64,000 nucleotides of DNA from Methanogenium organophilum (lineage in GTDB: Archaea > Halobacteriota > Methanomicrobia > Methanomicrobiales > Methanomicrobiaceae): NCBI RefSeq assembly GCF_026684035.1, contig NZ_CP113361.1:992001-1056000 (forward strand), given 5' to 3'. Below the pieces are notes generated by a model. It saw only the letters and a program-made list of their open reading frames with translations. It made no database searches and had not been told where the DNA came from. Both the position numbers and the translations under genes were made by a program. Shown piece after piece: positions 18,095-28,200 of the stretch (its first letter is position 1; every line of letters starts with the position of its first letter).

Positions 18095-19173
18095 TGGGCA
18101 ACCAAATCGTTGTGCCATTCGGCCCGCAGCACCCGGTGCTGCCTGAACCCATTCATCTGGACCTGGTGATGGAAGACGAACGGGTGGTGGAGGCAGTCCC
18201 CACCATCGGGTATGTCCACCGTGGTCTCGAAAAACTCGTTGAGAAGCGGGATTTCAAGGATTATGTCCTCATCGCGGAACGTATCTGCGGGATATGCTCG
18301 TTCACCCATTCGGTGACCTACTGTAATGCGATTGAACATATCATGGGTATTGAAGTGCCGCCACGGGCGCAGTTCATCCGGACCATCTGGATGGAATACT
18401 CAAGGATGCACTCGCATCTTCTCTGGCTCGGTCTCGCCGCGGATGCAATGGGATTCGAGAACCTCTTCATGAACGCCTGGCGCCTGAGAGAGGAAATCCT
18501 CGATGACATGGAGGCCACGACCGGCGGTCGGGTCATCCAGGGCTCATCGAAGGTCGGCGGTATCCGCCTTGACATCCCGGATGAGAAACTCGGGGAGATG
18601 GTGGACCATCTGAAGAAAATACGGCCCCTCCTCGAGGAGTCGAACCGCATCTTCACTCATGACCAGACTGTCCGCCACCGGATGCGGGGTCTCGGTGTGC
18701 TCTCAGAGAAGGACGCATGGGACCTCGGTGCGGTCGGCCCGGTGGCCCGTGGGAGCGGGTGTGACATGGACGTCCGGTCCAGTGGCTACTCTGCATACGG
18801 CGAACTGGGGTTCAAACCGGTCGTGTTCACCCACGGTGACTGTCTGGACCGCTGTCTCGTTCGCTCGGAAGAGGTGCTTGCATCAGTTGACCTTGTGGAA
18901 CGGGCGGTGGCAAAGATGCCGGACGGCCCCATTGAGGAGAAGGTGAAGGGGAACCCCAACGGTGAGTATTTCGCCTTCTCTGAACAGCCCCGCGGAGAGT
19001 GCATGCACTACGTGAGGGCAAACGGTAAGAAGAACATTGTCCGACACCGTGTGCGGACACCGACCTTCACCAACATTCCACCGCTGGTGAAGATGCTTGA
19101 GGGCATCGAGATGGCGGATGTCCCGGTGGTGGTGTTGACCATTGACCCGTGTATCGGGTGTGCGGAGAGGTGA
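18094..19173 (+). CDS. echE: Ech-type [NiFe]-hydrogenase large subunit EchE
   Basis: A 359-residue catalytic subunit. The nickel ligands are present: N-terminal RICGICSFTH at about 64-73 and C-terminal DPCIGC near 351-356. The protein ends only three residues after the last Cys (AER), so there is no visible cleavable C-terminal tail of the sort many hydrogenases need for maturation. This matches what I recall for EchE and CooH. All ligands are intact, so the enzyme should be functional. Together with EchA-D and F it would couple ferredoxin oxidation or reduction with H2 to an ion gradient, useful for supplying reduced ferredoxin to CO2 reduction and nitrogenase. Confidence 0.95.
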   Translation: MGNQIVVPFGPQHPVLPEPIHLDLVMEDERVVEAVPTIGYVHRGLEKLVEKRDFKDYVLIAERICGICSFTHSVTYCNAIEHIMGIEVPPRAQFIRTIWMEYSRMHSHLLWLGLAADAMGFENLFMNAWRLREEILDDMEATTGGRVIQGSSKVGGIRLDIPDEKLGEMVDHLKKIRPLLEESNRIFTHDQTVRHRMRGLGVLSEKDAWDLGAVGPVARGSGCDMDVRSSGYSAYGELGFKPVVFTHGDCLDRCLVRSEEVLASVDLVERAVAKMPDGPIEEKVKGNPNGEYFAFSEQPRGECMHYVRANGKKNIVRHRVRTPTFTNIPPLVKMLEGIEMADVPVVVLTIDPCIGCAER

Positions 19174-19181
19174 GAAGAGAG

Positions 19182-19562
19182 ATGACGTTATTTGCCATGG
19201 TAAAGCGGGCACTTGTGAATGTGACGGGAAAACCCGCCACCCTGATGTATCCTGCAACACCTGCAAAACAGTATGAGGCATCACGCGGGCATGTGGTCAT
19301 CGCAATCGAGGACTGCATCTACTGCGGCAACTGCCAGCGCCACTGTGTCTCACAGGCGATCACGGTCGACCGTGCGGAACGGACGTGGGAAATTGACCGC
19401 CTCCGCTGCATCATCTGCGGTGTCTGTGCCGAGGTATGTCCAAAGGACTGTATCTTTGTGGAGCCTGACTACCACCCCTCATCCACCGGTCCGTCGGTGG
19501 AGTTCGTGGAAGGGCCGCCCGAACCGCCAAAAGAAGAGAAGACAGAAACAAGCGGGGAATAA
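19182..19562 (+). CDS. echF: Ech-type hydrogenase ferredoxin subunit EchF
   Basis: A 126-residue polyferredoxin with two [4Fe-4S] motifs, CIYCGNCQRHC near 45-55 and CIICGVCAEVC near 76-86, each followed by a typical Pro/Ser-Cys neighbourhood. The C-terminal tail is Pro/Glu-rich. The ATG at 19182 lies 8 bases after the echE stop; a longer frame from 19149 lies within echE. It would pass electrons between ferredoxin and EchC. It is the last gene of the six-gene operon. Confidence 0.93.
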   Translation: MTLFAMVKRALVNVTGKPATLMYPATPAKQYEASRGHVVIAIEDCIYCGNCQRHCVSQAITVDRAERTWEIDRLRCIICGVCAEVCPKDCIFVEPDYHPSSTGPSVEFVEGPPEPPKEEKTETSGE

Positions 19563-19657
19563 TTCCCGGCTGAGCCAATTTTTGTTCGTTTTTTGTGTCA
19601 CATTACCTGTGACAGTTGTTCGGATATGCCTCAAAAGATCCTCTGTTTGTTCTCAAT

Positions 19658-19864
19658 CTATCCCCGTGACGCAGTCTCTTCTATCGTCACTTCATCTTCG
19701 CAGACCGGCGTATCCTCCGGCAGGGAACGGTCACCGGCAAAGATGAGGACCGTGTCCGGGATAAGACCGCAGCGCAGCAGAAGATCCGCATAGGTCTCTC
19801 CTTCCTGATAGACATACTCTGATACCGTCTGTGAACGGGAGAAACGAAATCTGACAACCGGCAT
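19658..19864 (-). CDS. Ubiquitin-like sulfur-carrier candidate (MoaD/ThiS/SAMP type)
   Basis: A 68-residue protein with the beta-grasp pattern of small sulfur carriers: a two-strand start (VVRFRFSRSQTVSEYVYQEG), a helix (TYADLLLRCGL), then PDTVLIFAGDRSLPEDTPVCEDEVTIEE, which parallels the NG..VP.DT.L.DGDEV...P stretch of ThiS/MoaD. The C-terminus is SRG rather than the GG needed for adenylation and thiocarboxylation, so it may not be a standard carrier. Two Cys residues are present. It lies alone between the Ech operon and a lipoprotein gene on the opposite strand to ech. Confidence 0.6.
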   Translation of the reverse strand: MPVVRFRFSRSQTVSEYVYQEGETYADLLLRCGLIPDTVLIFAGDRSLPEDTPVCEDEVTIEETASRG

Positions 19865-19917
19865 ACCCTGTACCTGGGAGTGACGGGTAAAAAAAGGGAC
19901 GGGAACAGGATTTCCTG

Positions 19918-20364
19918 TCAGATGGGGAGGCTAATATAGTCCATCTGTTCAATCCGGGTCGACACAACCGGGCTTTCCCCGTTGGTAACAAGGTCCGTGT
20001 ATCCCACCGGGCCCGCCTCAAGCTGAATTGTCACGGTCTCGGAACGGACAGTGCCAGGTGCAATGGTGCCAAACTCCACGCTCTCATGTGCCATCCGTGA
20101 CATCTGGGTGGAGTCAGGTGTCTGCAGGGTGACACCGGCAATAACATCCTTTGCTGACGCATCACCGCTGTTTGTGACGGTCACGGTCATTGTATACCAG
20201 ATTGTTTCAGAGTCAGCATCCATGTTGGTGATCGTAATGTCGCTCGATTCCACAGTAATCTTTGGCTGTGCATCGGTGCACCCTGCCGCAAGAAGAACAC
20301 AGGCGAGGCAGGCGAGGAGCCCCCCGAGCCGTATATAATATGAAGGAAGTAAAGTTGATTTCAT
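19918..20364 (-). CDS. Predicted lipoprotein with CARDB-like domain
   Basis: A 148-residue secreted protein. The N-terminus has a basic start, a hydrophobic core and a lipobox ending in LLAAGC near residue 29, so it is probably lipid-anchored outside the cell. The mature part (TMTVTVTNSGDASAKDVIAGVTL ... FGTIAPGTVRSETVTIQLEAG) looks like a single Ig-like CARDB or DUF11-type beta-sandwich. The ATG at 20364 is preferred; ATG 20376 is possible. Its longer upstream frame overlaps fmdE on the other strand and is not real. Function unknown. Confidence 0.7.
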   Translation of the reverse strand: MKSTLLPSYYIRLGGLLACLACVLLAAGCTDAQPKITVESSDITITNMDADSETIWYTMTVTVTNSGDASAKDVIAGVTLQTPDSTQMSRMAHESVEFGTIAPGTVRSETVTIQLEAGPVGYTDLVTNGESPVVSTRIEQMDYISLPI

Positions 20365-20463
20365 TAGTATTTCCATTGTTCCCGTAAGAAAAAATATCTG
20401 TCGGACATCAAATCTTCGCCGGATACAGGCATTTATCACTCCCGCAGGCAAAGATATGGGATA

Positions 20464-21078
20464 ATGACAGTAACACTTCCGCCGTTTGAAGAAGTGGCCG
20501 AATTCCACGGCCATATCTGTCCCGGGCTTGCATATGGGTACAGGGCATCGGAGTATGCCAAAGAATGCCTGAACGCCGGACGGGCAGTGGATGAAGAGAT
20601 GGTCGCAATTGTTGAAAACGACGCCTGCATGATCGATGCCATCCAGTATATCACCGGCTGCACGATGGGGAAAGGCAACCTCATCTTCCGTGACCACGGA
20701 AAACCAGTCTATACCTTCATCCTGCGGAATGGTGAAAAGGCAGTTCGTATCTCCCAGAAACCTGCGTTCAGCATGGATGCCCTCTTTCCCGACATGACGG
20801 AGATCCAGGCAAGAATGGGTGCAGGCACCGCCACCCCGGCAGACAGTGATCGAATGCAGGAGATTCGCACAGAGATGATCGGGAAGATCCTCACCGCTCC
20901 GCTGGATGAAATCTATGAATGTACAGAGGTCACACCGGAACTGCCCGAACGGGCACGCATCTTCCGGTCTGTTCCCTGCGCCGTCTGCGGGGAGCCGGTA
21001 TCCGAACAGCGTGCACGGGTGCAGGACGGGAAAATTGTCTGTATCCCCTGCTTCAATGCATATACCCGCGGCTGGTAG
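20464..21078 (+). CDS. FmdE-family protein with C-terminal zinc ribbon
   Basis: A 204-residue member of the family named after formylmethanofuran dehydrogenase subunit E. The N-terminal domain has the signature FHGHICPGLAYGYR-like stretch (EFHGHICPGLAYGY near 13-26) and GCTMGKGNL. The C-terminus has a two-Cys-pair zinc finger (CAVCGEPV ... VCIPCFNAY). FmdE proteins are accessory to molybdenum or tungsten formylmethanofuran dehydrogenase in some methanogens, but the exact role is not settled. It stands alone here; no other fmd/fwd genes are in the window. Confidence 0.85.
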   Translation: MTVTLPPFEEVAEFHGHICPGLAYGYRASEYAKECLNAGRAVDEEMVAIVENDACMIDAIQYITGCTMGKGNLIFRDHGKPVYTFILRNGEKAVRISQKPAFSMDALFPDMTEIQARMGAGTATPADSDRMQEIRTEMIGKILTAPLDEIYECTEVTPELPERARIFRSVPCAVCGEPVSEQRARVQDGKIVCIPCFNAYTRGW

Positions 21079-21180
21079 ACAACGCCACCGATCCTTTTTT
21101 CCCCATTCGCCCTCTGCAAATTATATTCCGTCACATATATCCATGATTCAGTGGAAGAATCTCATATATACGGTGATATG

Positions 21181-24100
21181 ATGAACTACCCCTCCGCCAT
21201 GCGATTTGCATGCCTACTCATTACTGCCCTCCTTATCGTGCAGGGGGCAGCAGCACTCACGTTTGAACAGGCACCCCTCAATCCGGCCTTTGTCGCCTAT
21301 ACCGAGGGGGCGGATGCCGGTGCTGTGGCCTGCTACAGCGCTGTGTACCCGTCACCGGGTGCAGATCCAGCGCCGTTTGCCACCGGCCTCCTGCCGTCAC
21401 CGGCAGTGGTCTACTGGCCGGACGGTTATACGGCGCCTGCTGTAACCGATGCCGCGGCCCTCCCCGCACGCTTTGACCTCCGCGACGAAGGACGGGTCAC
21501 CCCGGTCCGGGACCAGGGGAAGTGCGGCAGCTGCTGGGCATTTGCGACCTACGGGTCGCTGGAGTCGACCTATCTGACCGATTCAGGAGAAGAAACGAAC
21601 TTCTCGGAGAACAACATGAAGAACCTCTGCTCGGATGAGTATGAGGACGGATTTGATTACGGCCCCTGCGACGGAGGTTTTGCCTTCATGTCCGACGCCT
21701 ATCTCGTTCGCGGAAGCGGCCCCGTGTGGGAGGCGGATGACCCGTATGCACTGCCAATGCCCTCCAACATTTCTCCCACCGATCTTTCGCCGGTGCTTGA
21801 CGTCCGTGAGGTAACGTTCCTGCCGCAGCGGACCGGGCCCCTTGATAACGACCTCTTCAAGGAGCAGCTGATGCAGGAAGGGGCCATCTGGGTCTCGTTC
21901 TACGTAAACTGGTCCTGCTTTGCGGACAACTACACCACCTACTACTGGCCGGGTGATGAGGAGGAGTATACCATCAACGGCGGTCACGCGGTCACCCTCG
22001 TCGGATGGGACGACGCCTTCCCGAAGGAGTCCTTTGCCGTGGAACCCCCGGGTGACGGTGCGTTCATCCTCAAAAACAGCTGGGGTACCAAATCCGGGGA
22101 GGATGGATACTTCTATATCTCCTATTATGACCCTATCATCGGCACCTTCGGCAAAGAGGGACAGGAATTTGTAATGGATGACAGGAATCGCACGTCCGCA
22201 GGAGCGGTCTACACCGGCGTTCCCGCCGATGACGAGAGACGGATATACCAGTACGACCCCCTCGGCTGGACAACAAGTGCCGGCACCGAGAGTGAAGGCC
22301 CCCTCTATGGAGCAAATGTCTTTACGGCAGACGGGTATGAGGCACTCACCGACGTAAGTTTCTACACCCGCGGGCCGGGGGCAGGATACACGGTCGCCAT
22401 CTTCACGAACTTCACCACTCCGCCGGGCGATGACGCACCGGTCGCGTGGACGGCCGGCACCTGTACCCTTCCGGGATATCACACCATCTCCCTCCCCGAA
22501 GCAGTCCCTCTCACTCCCGGCGAGGTATTCTCGGTCGTCCTTGCAATCGATGACCCGAGCGATACCTATCCCCTTGTCATTGAGATGCCAGTAGACGGCT
22601 ACTCCTCACAGGCCACCGCCGGGCCCGGCGAGAGTTACGTGAGCGAAAACTGGGGAGAGACCTGGGAAGACGTAAACGACCTCTTGCCCAACACGAACCT
22701 CTGCATCAAGGCGTTTACGCACCCCCTCACTGTCGTGCCGCGGGACTATGCGACCATCCAGGATGCGGTGAACGCCTCGGCGTCGGGTGACACCATCATC
22801 GTTGAAGCAGGCACGTATCCGGAAGAGATCTCCATCAACAAAACCCTCACCCTGCTGGGCATGGACGGGGCTGTTGTTGCCACCCCGGCAGACGGGACGG
22901 GGATTGAGATCGAAGCAGAGAATGTCACCGTTGCAGGCTTCATGTGCGATGGCGGCGGGAGCGCACGCTACGGGATCGCAGCATGGTGGGATAACTGCAC
23001 CATCTCTGACTGCCAGATCACCGGATATGAGAATGGTCTCTGGCTTCCCTCGGTGCAGGGCCTCACCCTCTCAGACATCGCCAGTTATGACAATGACTGC
23101 AATTTCATGTACGAGAACCCGGATGCAGACCCCGGCAACGCAATTGCTGAAACCGTCACCGTGAACGGGCGTCCGGTCATCTACCGCGAGGGTGTAACAG
23201 GAGAGACAATTGACGCCTCCACAGACGCGGGTGCCGTCATCTGCGTGAACTGCACGGACATGACCATCCGGGACACCGCGACCGACGCCATCGGGTACGG
23301 CTACTACCTCTGCTGGTGTGAGGACATACTCCTCGATACTGTCACCGCTGATGATGTGGAAATCGGCTTGGGGGTGCTGCATTCAGCAAATGTCACCGTA
23401 CAGGACTCCATATTTGGCCCGGACACAATGGAGGGGATGTTGCTTTTAGACAATAACGGGCTTTTCGTGGACGAAAATGAGATTGCCTGCAGTGGAGATG
23501 GAATATTTTCAATGATAATTGAGAATTTCACCATCAGCGACAACACGATCACGGCCCGTGATACTGCCATGGAAGGATGGATGTGTGTAAACGGTTCCGT
23601 AACCGGAAACAGCATCAATGGAAACCCGGATACCGGCATGGAGATCCTCCTGGCGCAGGATATATCCCTGCAAAACAACACGGTTGATGCCTCCTCTGAA
23701 GGGATCTCTGCGCTGTACTTCTGGGACTCCCTGGTATCCGGCAACACCGTACGGTGCAACGATACGGGCATAGGATTGCTGGTCCTTGGATACGGCTCGG
23801 AGATCTCTGAAAATACCGTTGATAACTGCTCGGTACAGGCCATAATGGAGCTGAACAATTCCTCGGTATCCGGAAACCGCTTCTCCGGCGGGGCATACCC
23901 GGTCATTGAAGCATCGGACGGCGGGGGAGCGGTCTATGTCTACCGCAATGACTTCGTGCTGACGGAGACCGTTCCGGACGGAGACATTCTCAGTGCAACT
24001 GCTGCAGCGGAGATGCCCGCTACAGCCGCAATGGATGCGGCAGCTGCCTTCTCTGTCTCAGGATACAGCATCGAAGATGTCCTGCCGGGCGAATGGGACA

Positions 24101-25068
24101 AGACCGGGCAGTTCAGTGCGATGGCAGCAGCAACAGATGTACCCGTTATTGCACAGCAGGCGGATGCGGCGAACGTCACCTGGCACTCCCCGGCACCCGT
24201 AACCTACTGGTACGGCGTTCAGAAGTGCAACGAGACGATGGGCAACTACTGGAGCACCTACACCGGCACCGACACCACCCATGACGGCATCGGGGATACG
24301 CCGTTCGTCTACCTGAACGAGACAAAGGACTGGTATCCTCTGGTCAACACTATCGCCTCCTACTCACTGACCGAACCGCAACTTCCTGACGGTGACGACC
24401 CCGCAGGCGATATCGCCGTTGCGGGCACCCTATCGACCGGTGAATCCGCAACCCTCCGTTTCACCGGATCTCCCGTGCAGACGGTCACCCTCACCGCAAC
24501 GGAGACTACCGGAAAGGTCGTCCTCACGGTCGACCGGGCACCCACCGGCCCGGCCGGACTGACGGGACCGGTCTATTCCTACCTTTCGGCTCAGCTTAGC
24601 GGAATGACGGATGGCGAGGTCGGCGGTGCCGCCATCTCCTTCCGTGTGCCCGCCGCGTGGCTCCGGGCAGAAGGGCTCGAACCGGCGGATATCTCCCTCT
24701 TCCGGTTCCATGACGGCGCCTGGCAGGAGCTCCCCACCTCTGTTGTCAGTGAAGAGGGCGGATGGGTCTCCTTTGAGGCGATCACACCTGGCTTCTCCAC
24801 GTTTGCGATTGCGGAAGGGGGCACACTGAATGCCACGATTGATGCCATTCCCGACATGATGGGACCGGGGCCGGAGATCATAAATGACACTGCAGACGAT
24901 GCAGGGTCTTTCGCGACAGAACCAGACGGTGAGACGGCACCGGAACCCCAGGTGACGGTTGCCGTTCCGGATGCGACAGACGCCGCCACCCCGCAGGCAA
25001 GTCCGGCGGGAGCACTTCCGCTCCTTGCTGGCGCTGCGGGTGCCGCCCTTCTCCTCCGGCGGCGCTGA
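21181..25068 (+). CDS. Secreted papain-like protease with beta-helix repeats and PGF-pre-PGF-type C-terminus
   Basis: A surface protein of about 1295 residues. In order: signal peptide (LLITALLIVQGAAA); C1A peptidase domain with the Gln/Cys region RDQGKCGSCWAF, His in GGHAVTLVGWDD and Asn in LKNSWGTKSGEDGYF; a beta-sandwich segment; a long run of NosD/PbH1-type parallel beta-helix repeats (DYATIQDAVNASASGDTIIV... onwards); a PGF-pre-PGF-like domain (FRVPAAWLRAEGLEPADISLFRF); an acidic Thr/Pro linker; and a hydrophobic tail ending LLLRRR, like an archaeosortase signal. All four catalytic-site residues are present. The ATG at 21181 follows GGTGAT; ATG 21178 is possible. Confidence 0.88.
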   Translation: MNYPSAMRFACLLITALLIVQGAAALTFEQAPLNPAFVAYTEGADAGAVACYSAVYPSPGADPAPFATGLLPSPAVVYWPDGYTAPAVTDAAALPARFDLRDEGRVTPVRDQGKCGSCWAFATYGSLESTYLTDSGEETNFSENNMKNLCSDEYEDGFDYGPCDGGFAFMSDAYLVRGSGPVWEADDPYALPMPSNISPTDLSPVLDVREVTFLPQRTGPLDNDLFKEQLMQEGAIWVSFYVNWSCFADNYTTYYWPGDEEEYTINGGHAVTLVGWDDAFPKESFAVEPPGDGAFILKNSWGTKSGEDGYFYISYYDPIIGTFGKEGQEFVMDDRNRTSAGAVYTGVPADDERRIYQYDPLGWTTSAGTESEGPLYGANVFTADGYEALTDVSFYTRGPGAGYTVAIFTNFTTPPGDDAPVAWTAGTCTLPGYHTISLPEAVPLTPGEVFSVVLAIDDPSDTYPLVIEMPVDGYSSQATAGPGESYVSENWGETWEDVNDLLPNTNLCIKAFTHPLTVVPRDYATIQDAVNASASGDTIIVEAGTYPEEISINKTLTLLGMDGAVVATPADGTGIEIEAENVTVAGFMCDGGGSARYGIAAWWDNCTISDCQITGYENGLWLPSVQGLTLSDIASYDNDCNFMYENPDADPGNAIAETVTVNGRPVIYREGVTGETIDASTDAGAVICVNCTDMTIRDTATDAIGYGYYLCWCEDILLDTVTADDVEIGLGVLHSANVTVQDSIFGPDTMEGMLLLDNNGLFVDENEIACSGDGIFSMIIENFTISDNTITARDTAMEGWMCVNGSVTGNSINGNPDTGMEILLAQDISLQNNTVDASSEGISALYFWDSLVSGNTVRCNDTGIGLLVLGYGSEISENTVDNCSVQAIMELNNSSVSGNRFSGGAYPVIEASDGGGAVYVYRNDFVLTETVPDGDILSATAAAEMPATAAMDAAAAFSVSGYSIEDVLPGEWDKTGQFSAMAAATDVPVIAQQADAANVTWHSPAPVTYWYGVQKCNETMGNYWSTYTGTDTTHDGIGDTPFVYLNETKDWYPLVNTIASYSLTEPQLPDGDDPAGDIAVAGTLSTGESATLRFTGSPVQTVTLTATETTGKVVLTVDRAPTGPAGLTGPVYSYLSAQLSGMTDGEVGGAAISFRVPAAWLRAEGLEPADISLFRFHDGAWQELPTSVVSEEGGWVSFEAITPGFSTFAIAEGGTLNATIDAIPDMMGPGPEIINDTADDAGSFATEPDGETAPEPQVTVAVPDATDAATPQASPAGALPLLAGAAGAALLLRRR

Positions 25069-25206
25069 GACGAACCGGTGAATCCGGCTCACACCTTTTT
25101 TCATCGTATTCCTGTTTTTCCGACCGGTACGGAAGTACCGGCACGTTTATACACAGACCGGATGAGAGAATCACTGTACATCTATTCAGATATGTAAGGT
25201 GATCCC

Positions 25207-28200
25207 ATGCCCCCCATACCATCCATACAAACAACCGTTCTATTCATTCTCGCCCTCCTCCTTGTGCAGGGCGCAGCAGCGCTTTCTATCGAACAGGCAC
25301 CACTCAACCCGGCATTTGTTGCATACCTGGAAGGGCAGGATGCCGGTGACACATGGTATGCAACCGGATGCCTCGGGAGCGCGGGTTCCACTACCGGCAC
25401 CCCCGTCATGCCCTACGCCACCGGGGATATCCCCGCACCGGTTGTCATGAGCTGGCCTGATGCCGATTCGATAGATATCTATCAGGCTACAGCAACGGAC
25501 GAAGTGACGTTCCCCGCCCGGTTCGACCTCCGGGATGAGGACAGGGTCACGCCGGTCCGTGACCAGGGAGACTGCGGAAGCTGCTGGACATTTGCCGCGT
25601 ACGGATCGCTTGAGTCGACGTACCTCACCGATACGGGAATGGTAGAAAACTTCTCGGAAAACAATATGAAAAACCTCTGTTCGGATCTCTATCCGGACGG
25701 ATTTGACGGTGGTCCCTGCAGCGGAGGAAACGCCTTTATGTCTGCAGCATACCTGACCCGGGGAAGCGGACCCGTCCGGGAGGAAGACGACCCCTATATC
25801 CTGCCGGTACCGTCCAACATCTCACCCACCAATCTGCCGCCGGTCCTTGATACCTACGAGGTAACCTTCCTGCCGACACGGACAGACCCCCTCGAAAATG
25901 ATCTCTTCAAGCAGACGCTCATGGATGAAGGTGGCATCCGCGTACGGTTCCTCGTAAACTATTCCTGTTTTTCCGGCAACGGAACGACATATTATCGTCC
26001 GGATGCAGGATACCCCTCGGTTGGAGGCCATGCAGTGACACTCGTCGGATGGGATGACGCCTTCCCGAAAGAGGAGTTCGTCGTTACACCGCCGGGAGAC
26101 GGGGCCTTCATCCTCAAAAACAGCTGGGGTACCGGGTTCGGGGAGGACGGATACTTCTATATCTCCTACTACGACCGTTCACTGGACACATCAGAATCTG
26201 CCGTCTTCACCGGTGTGGCCGCCGATGATGAGAGACAGACATACCAGTATGACCCCCTCGGCTGGACGACGAGCATCGGCACCGGTACATCCGCACCCAT
26301 CTGCGGGGCCAATATCTTCACGGCAGACCGGTATGAAGCACTCACCGATGTAAGTTTCTATACCCGCGAGCCGGAGACGCACTACGCAGTGGCCATCTAT
26401 ACCAATTTCACCATTGCCCCGGGCGACAGACCACCGGTGACATGGACAACCGGCACCTGCTCCCTTCCCGGATTTCACACGATCTCCCTCCCGGAGTCCG
26501 TGCCCCTGATGCCCGGCGAGGTATTTTCCGTGATCCTTGAAGTCGTCTCTCCAACGGATACCTCTCCTCTCGTTGTGGAGATGCCGATTGAGGGGTATTC
26601 ATCCGGTGCGACAGCAGAGGCAGGCGAGAGTTATGTGAGCACAGACGGCAGCTGGGAGGACCTGACCACACACTACCCGGACACCAATGTCTGCATCAAG
26701 GCACACACCAGTCCCCTGACCGTGGTCCCCCGGGATTACCCGACGGTCCAGGAGGCAGTGAACGCCTCGGCGGCAGGTGACACCATCATCGTTGAGGCGG
26801 GCACCTACCCCGAAGAGCTGATACTTGACAAACCACTGACCCTCCTGGGCGTGGGAACACCGGTCCTTGCCACCCCTGCTGACGGCATCGGCGCAGAGAT
26901 TGAGGCGGAGAACATCACCATCGCAGGCTTCACCTTCGACGGCGGCGGGGCTGCAGAGGGGGGCATCGGCATCACGGGAGACGACTGCACGATGTATGAC
27001 ATGGCGATTACCGGGTATGAGCAGGGTCTCTATATCGGCTTTGTGAACAACCTCTCCCTCTCCGATACCGCCGTGTACGACAATGATTACAACCTCATCT
27101 ACGAGGATTTCCTGGATGATCCCGGCAATACCATTGCAGAGACCGTCACCGTGAACGGGCGTCCGGTCATCTACCGCGAAGGCGCAGCGGGGGAGACGAT
27201 TGACGGGTCTTCTGACGCGGGCGTCGTCATCTGCGTGAACTGTACGAATATGTCGATTCGCGATACCGCAACAGCGACCTCGAGAGAGGGATACGTACTC
27301 TTCGGATGCCGTGACGTGACGATGCAGAACGTCACTGCAGATGCAGTGCGGTACGGAATGGTGGCAGAAGAATCGGCGAATATCTCGGTGCAGGACTCCT
27401 CGTTTGGCCCGGATGTGCATTACGGCGTGGTATGTGACGCAATTTCCGGCCTCCAAATGGACAAAACCGATATTGCCTGTGCAGGTAACGCAGGGATTGA
27501 GCTGATGGATGCAACGGACTGCACCATCACAGACTCCGCCATCTCCGGTGGCAGGATCGGCGTGCTGGGATTCCTGCTGGAGAACTGCTCATTCACCGGC
27601 AATACCATCGTTGATTCAGATCTGATGGGTTTCGGCACCCTCCTGGGAGACGGACTTATAATCACCAACAATACCGTGGAGACCTCCTTCGCCGGAATCT
27701 ACGCGGAAGGTCTGTTCAATACGCTCGTTTCCGGCAACAGCATGCAGTGTAAAGATACCGGCACAGCGATCCTGGTCCTCGCGGACGGAACAGAGATCAG
27801 CGCGAACATCGCGGAAAACTGCTCTATACAGGCCCTGATGGAACTGAATGACTCCGTGGTATATGGCAACCGCTTCTCCGGCGGGGCATACCCGATCATT
27901 GAAGCACCGGACGGCGGGGCAGCGTCCTATGTCTTCCGCAATGACTTTGTGTTGACGGAGATCGTTCCGGACGGAGACATTCTCAGTGCAACTGCTGCAG
28001 CAGAGATGCCCGCTGCGGGAGCGATGGATGCGGCAGCCGTCTTCTCTGCCTCCGGATGCAGCATCGAAGACGTCCTGCCGGCCGACTGGCGTCCGACGGG
28101 CCGGTTCAGCACGATGACGGCAGCGGCGGATGTAACTGCTACTGCAGATGAGATGGCTGCATCGAATGTCACCTGGCACTCTCCGGGAAACGAAACATAC

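Noticed and set aside
20365-20697. Longer start for the lipoprotein at 19918-20364
   Set aside because: The extra N-terminal part overlaps fmdE on the opposite strand and would bury the signal peptide.
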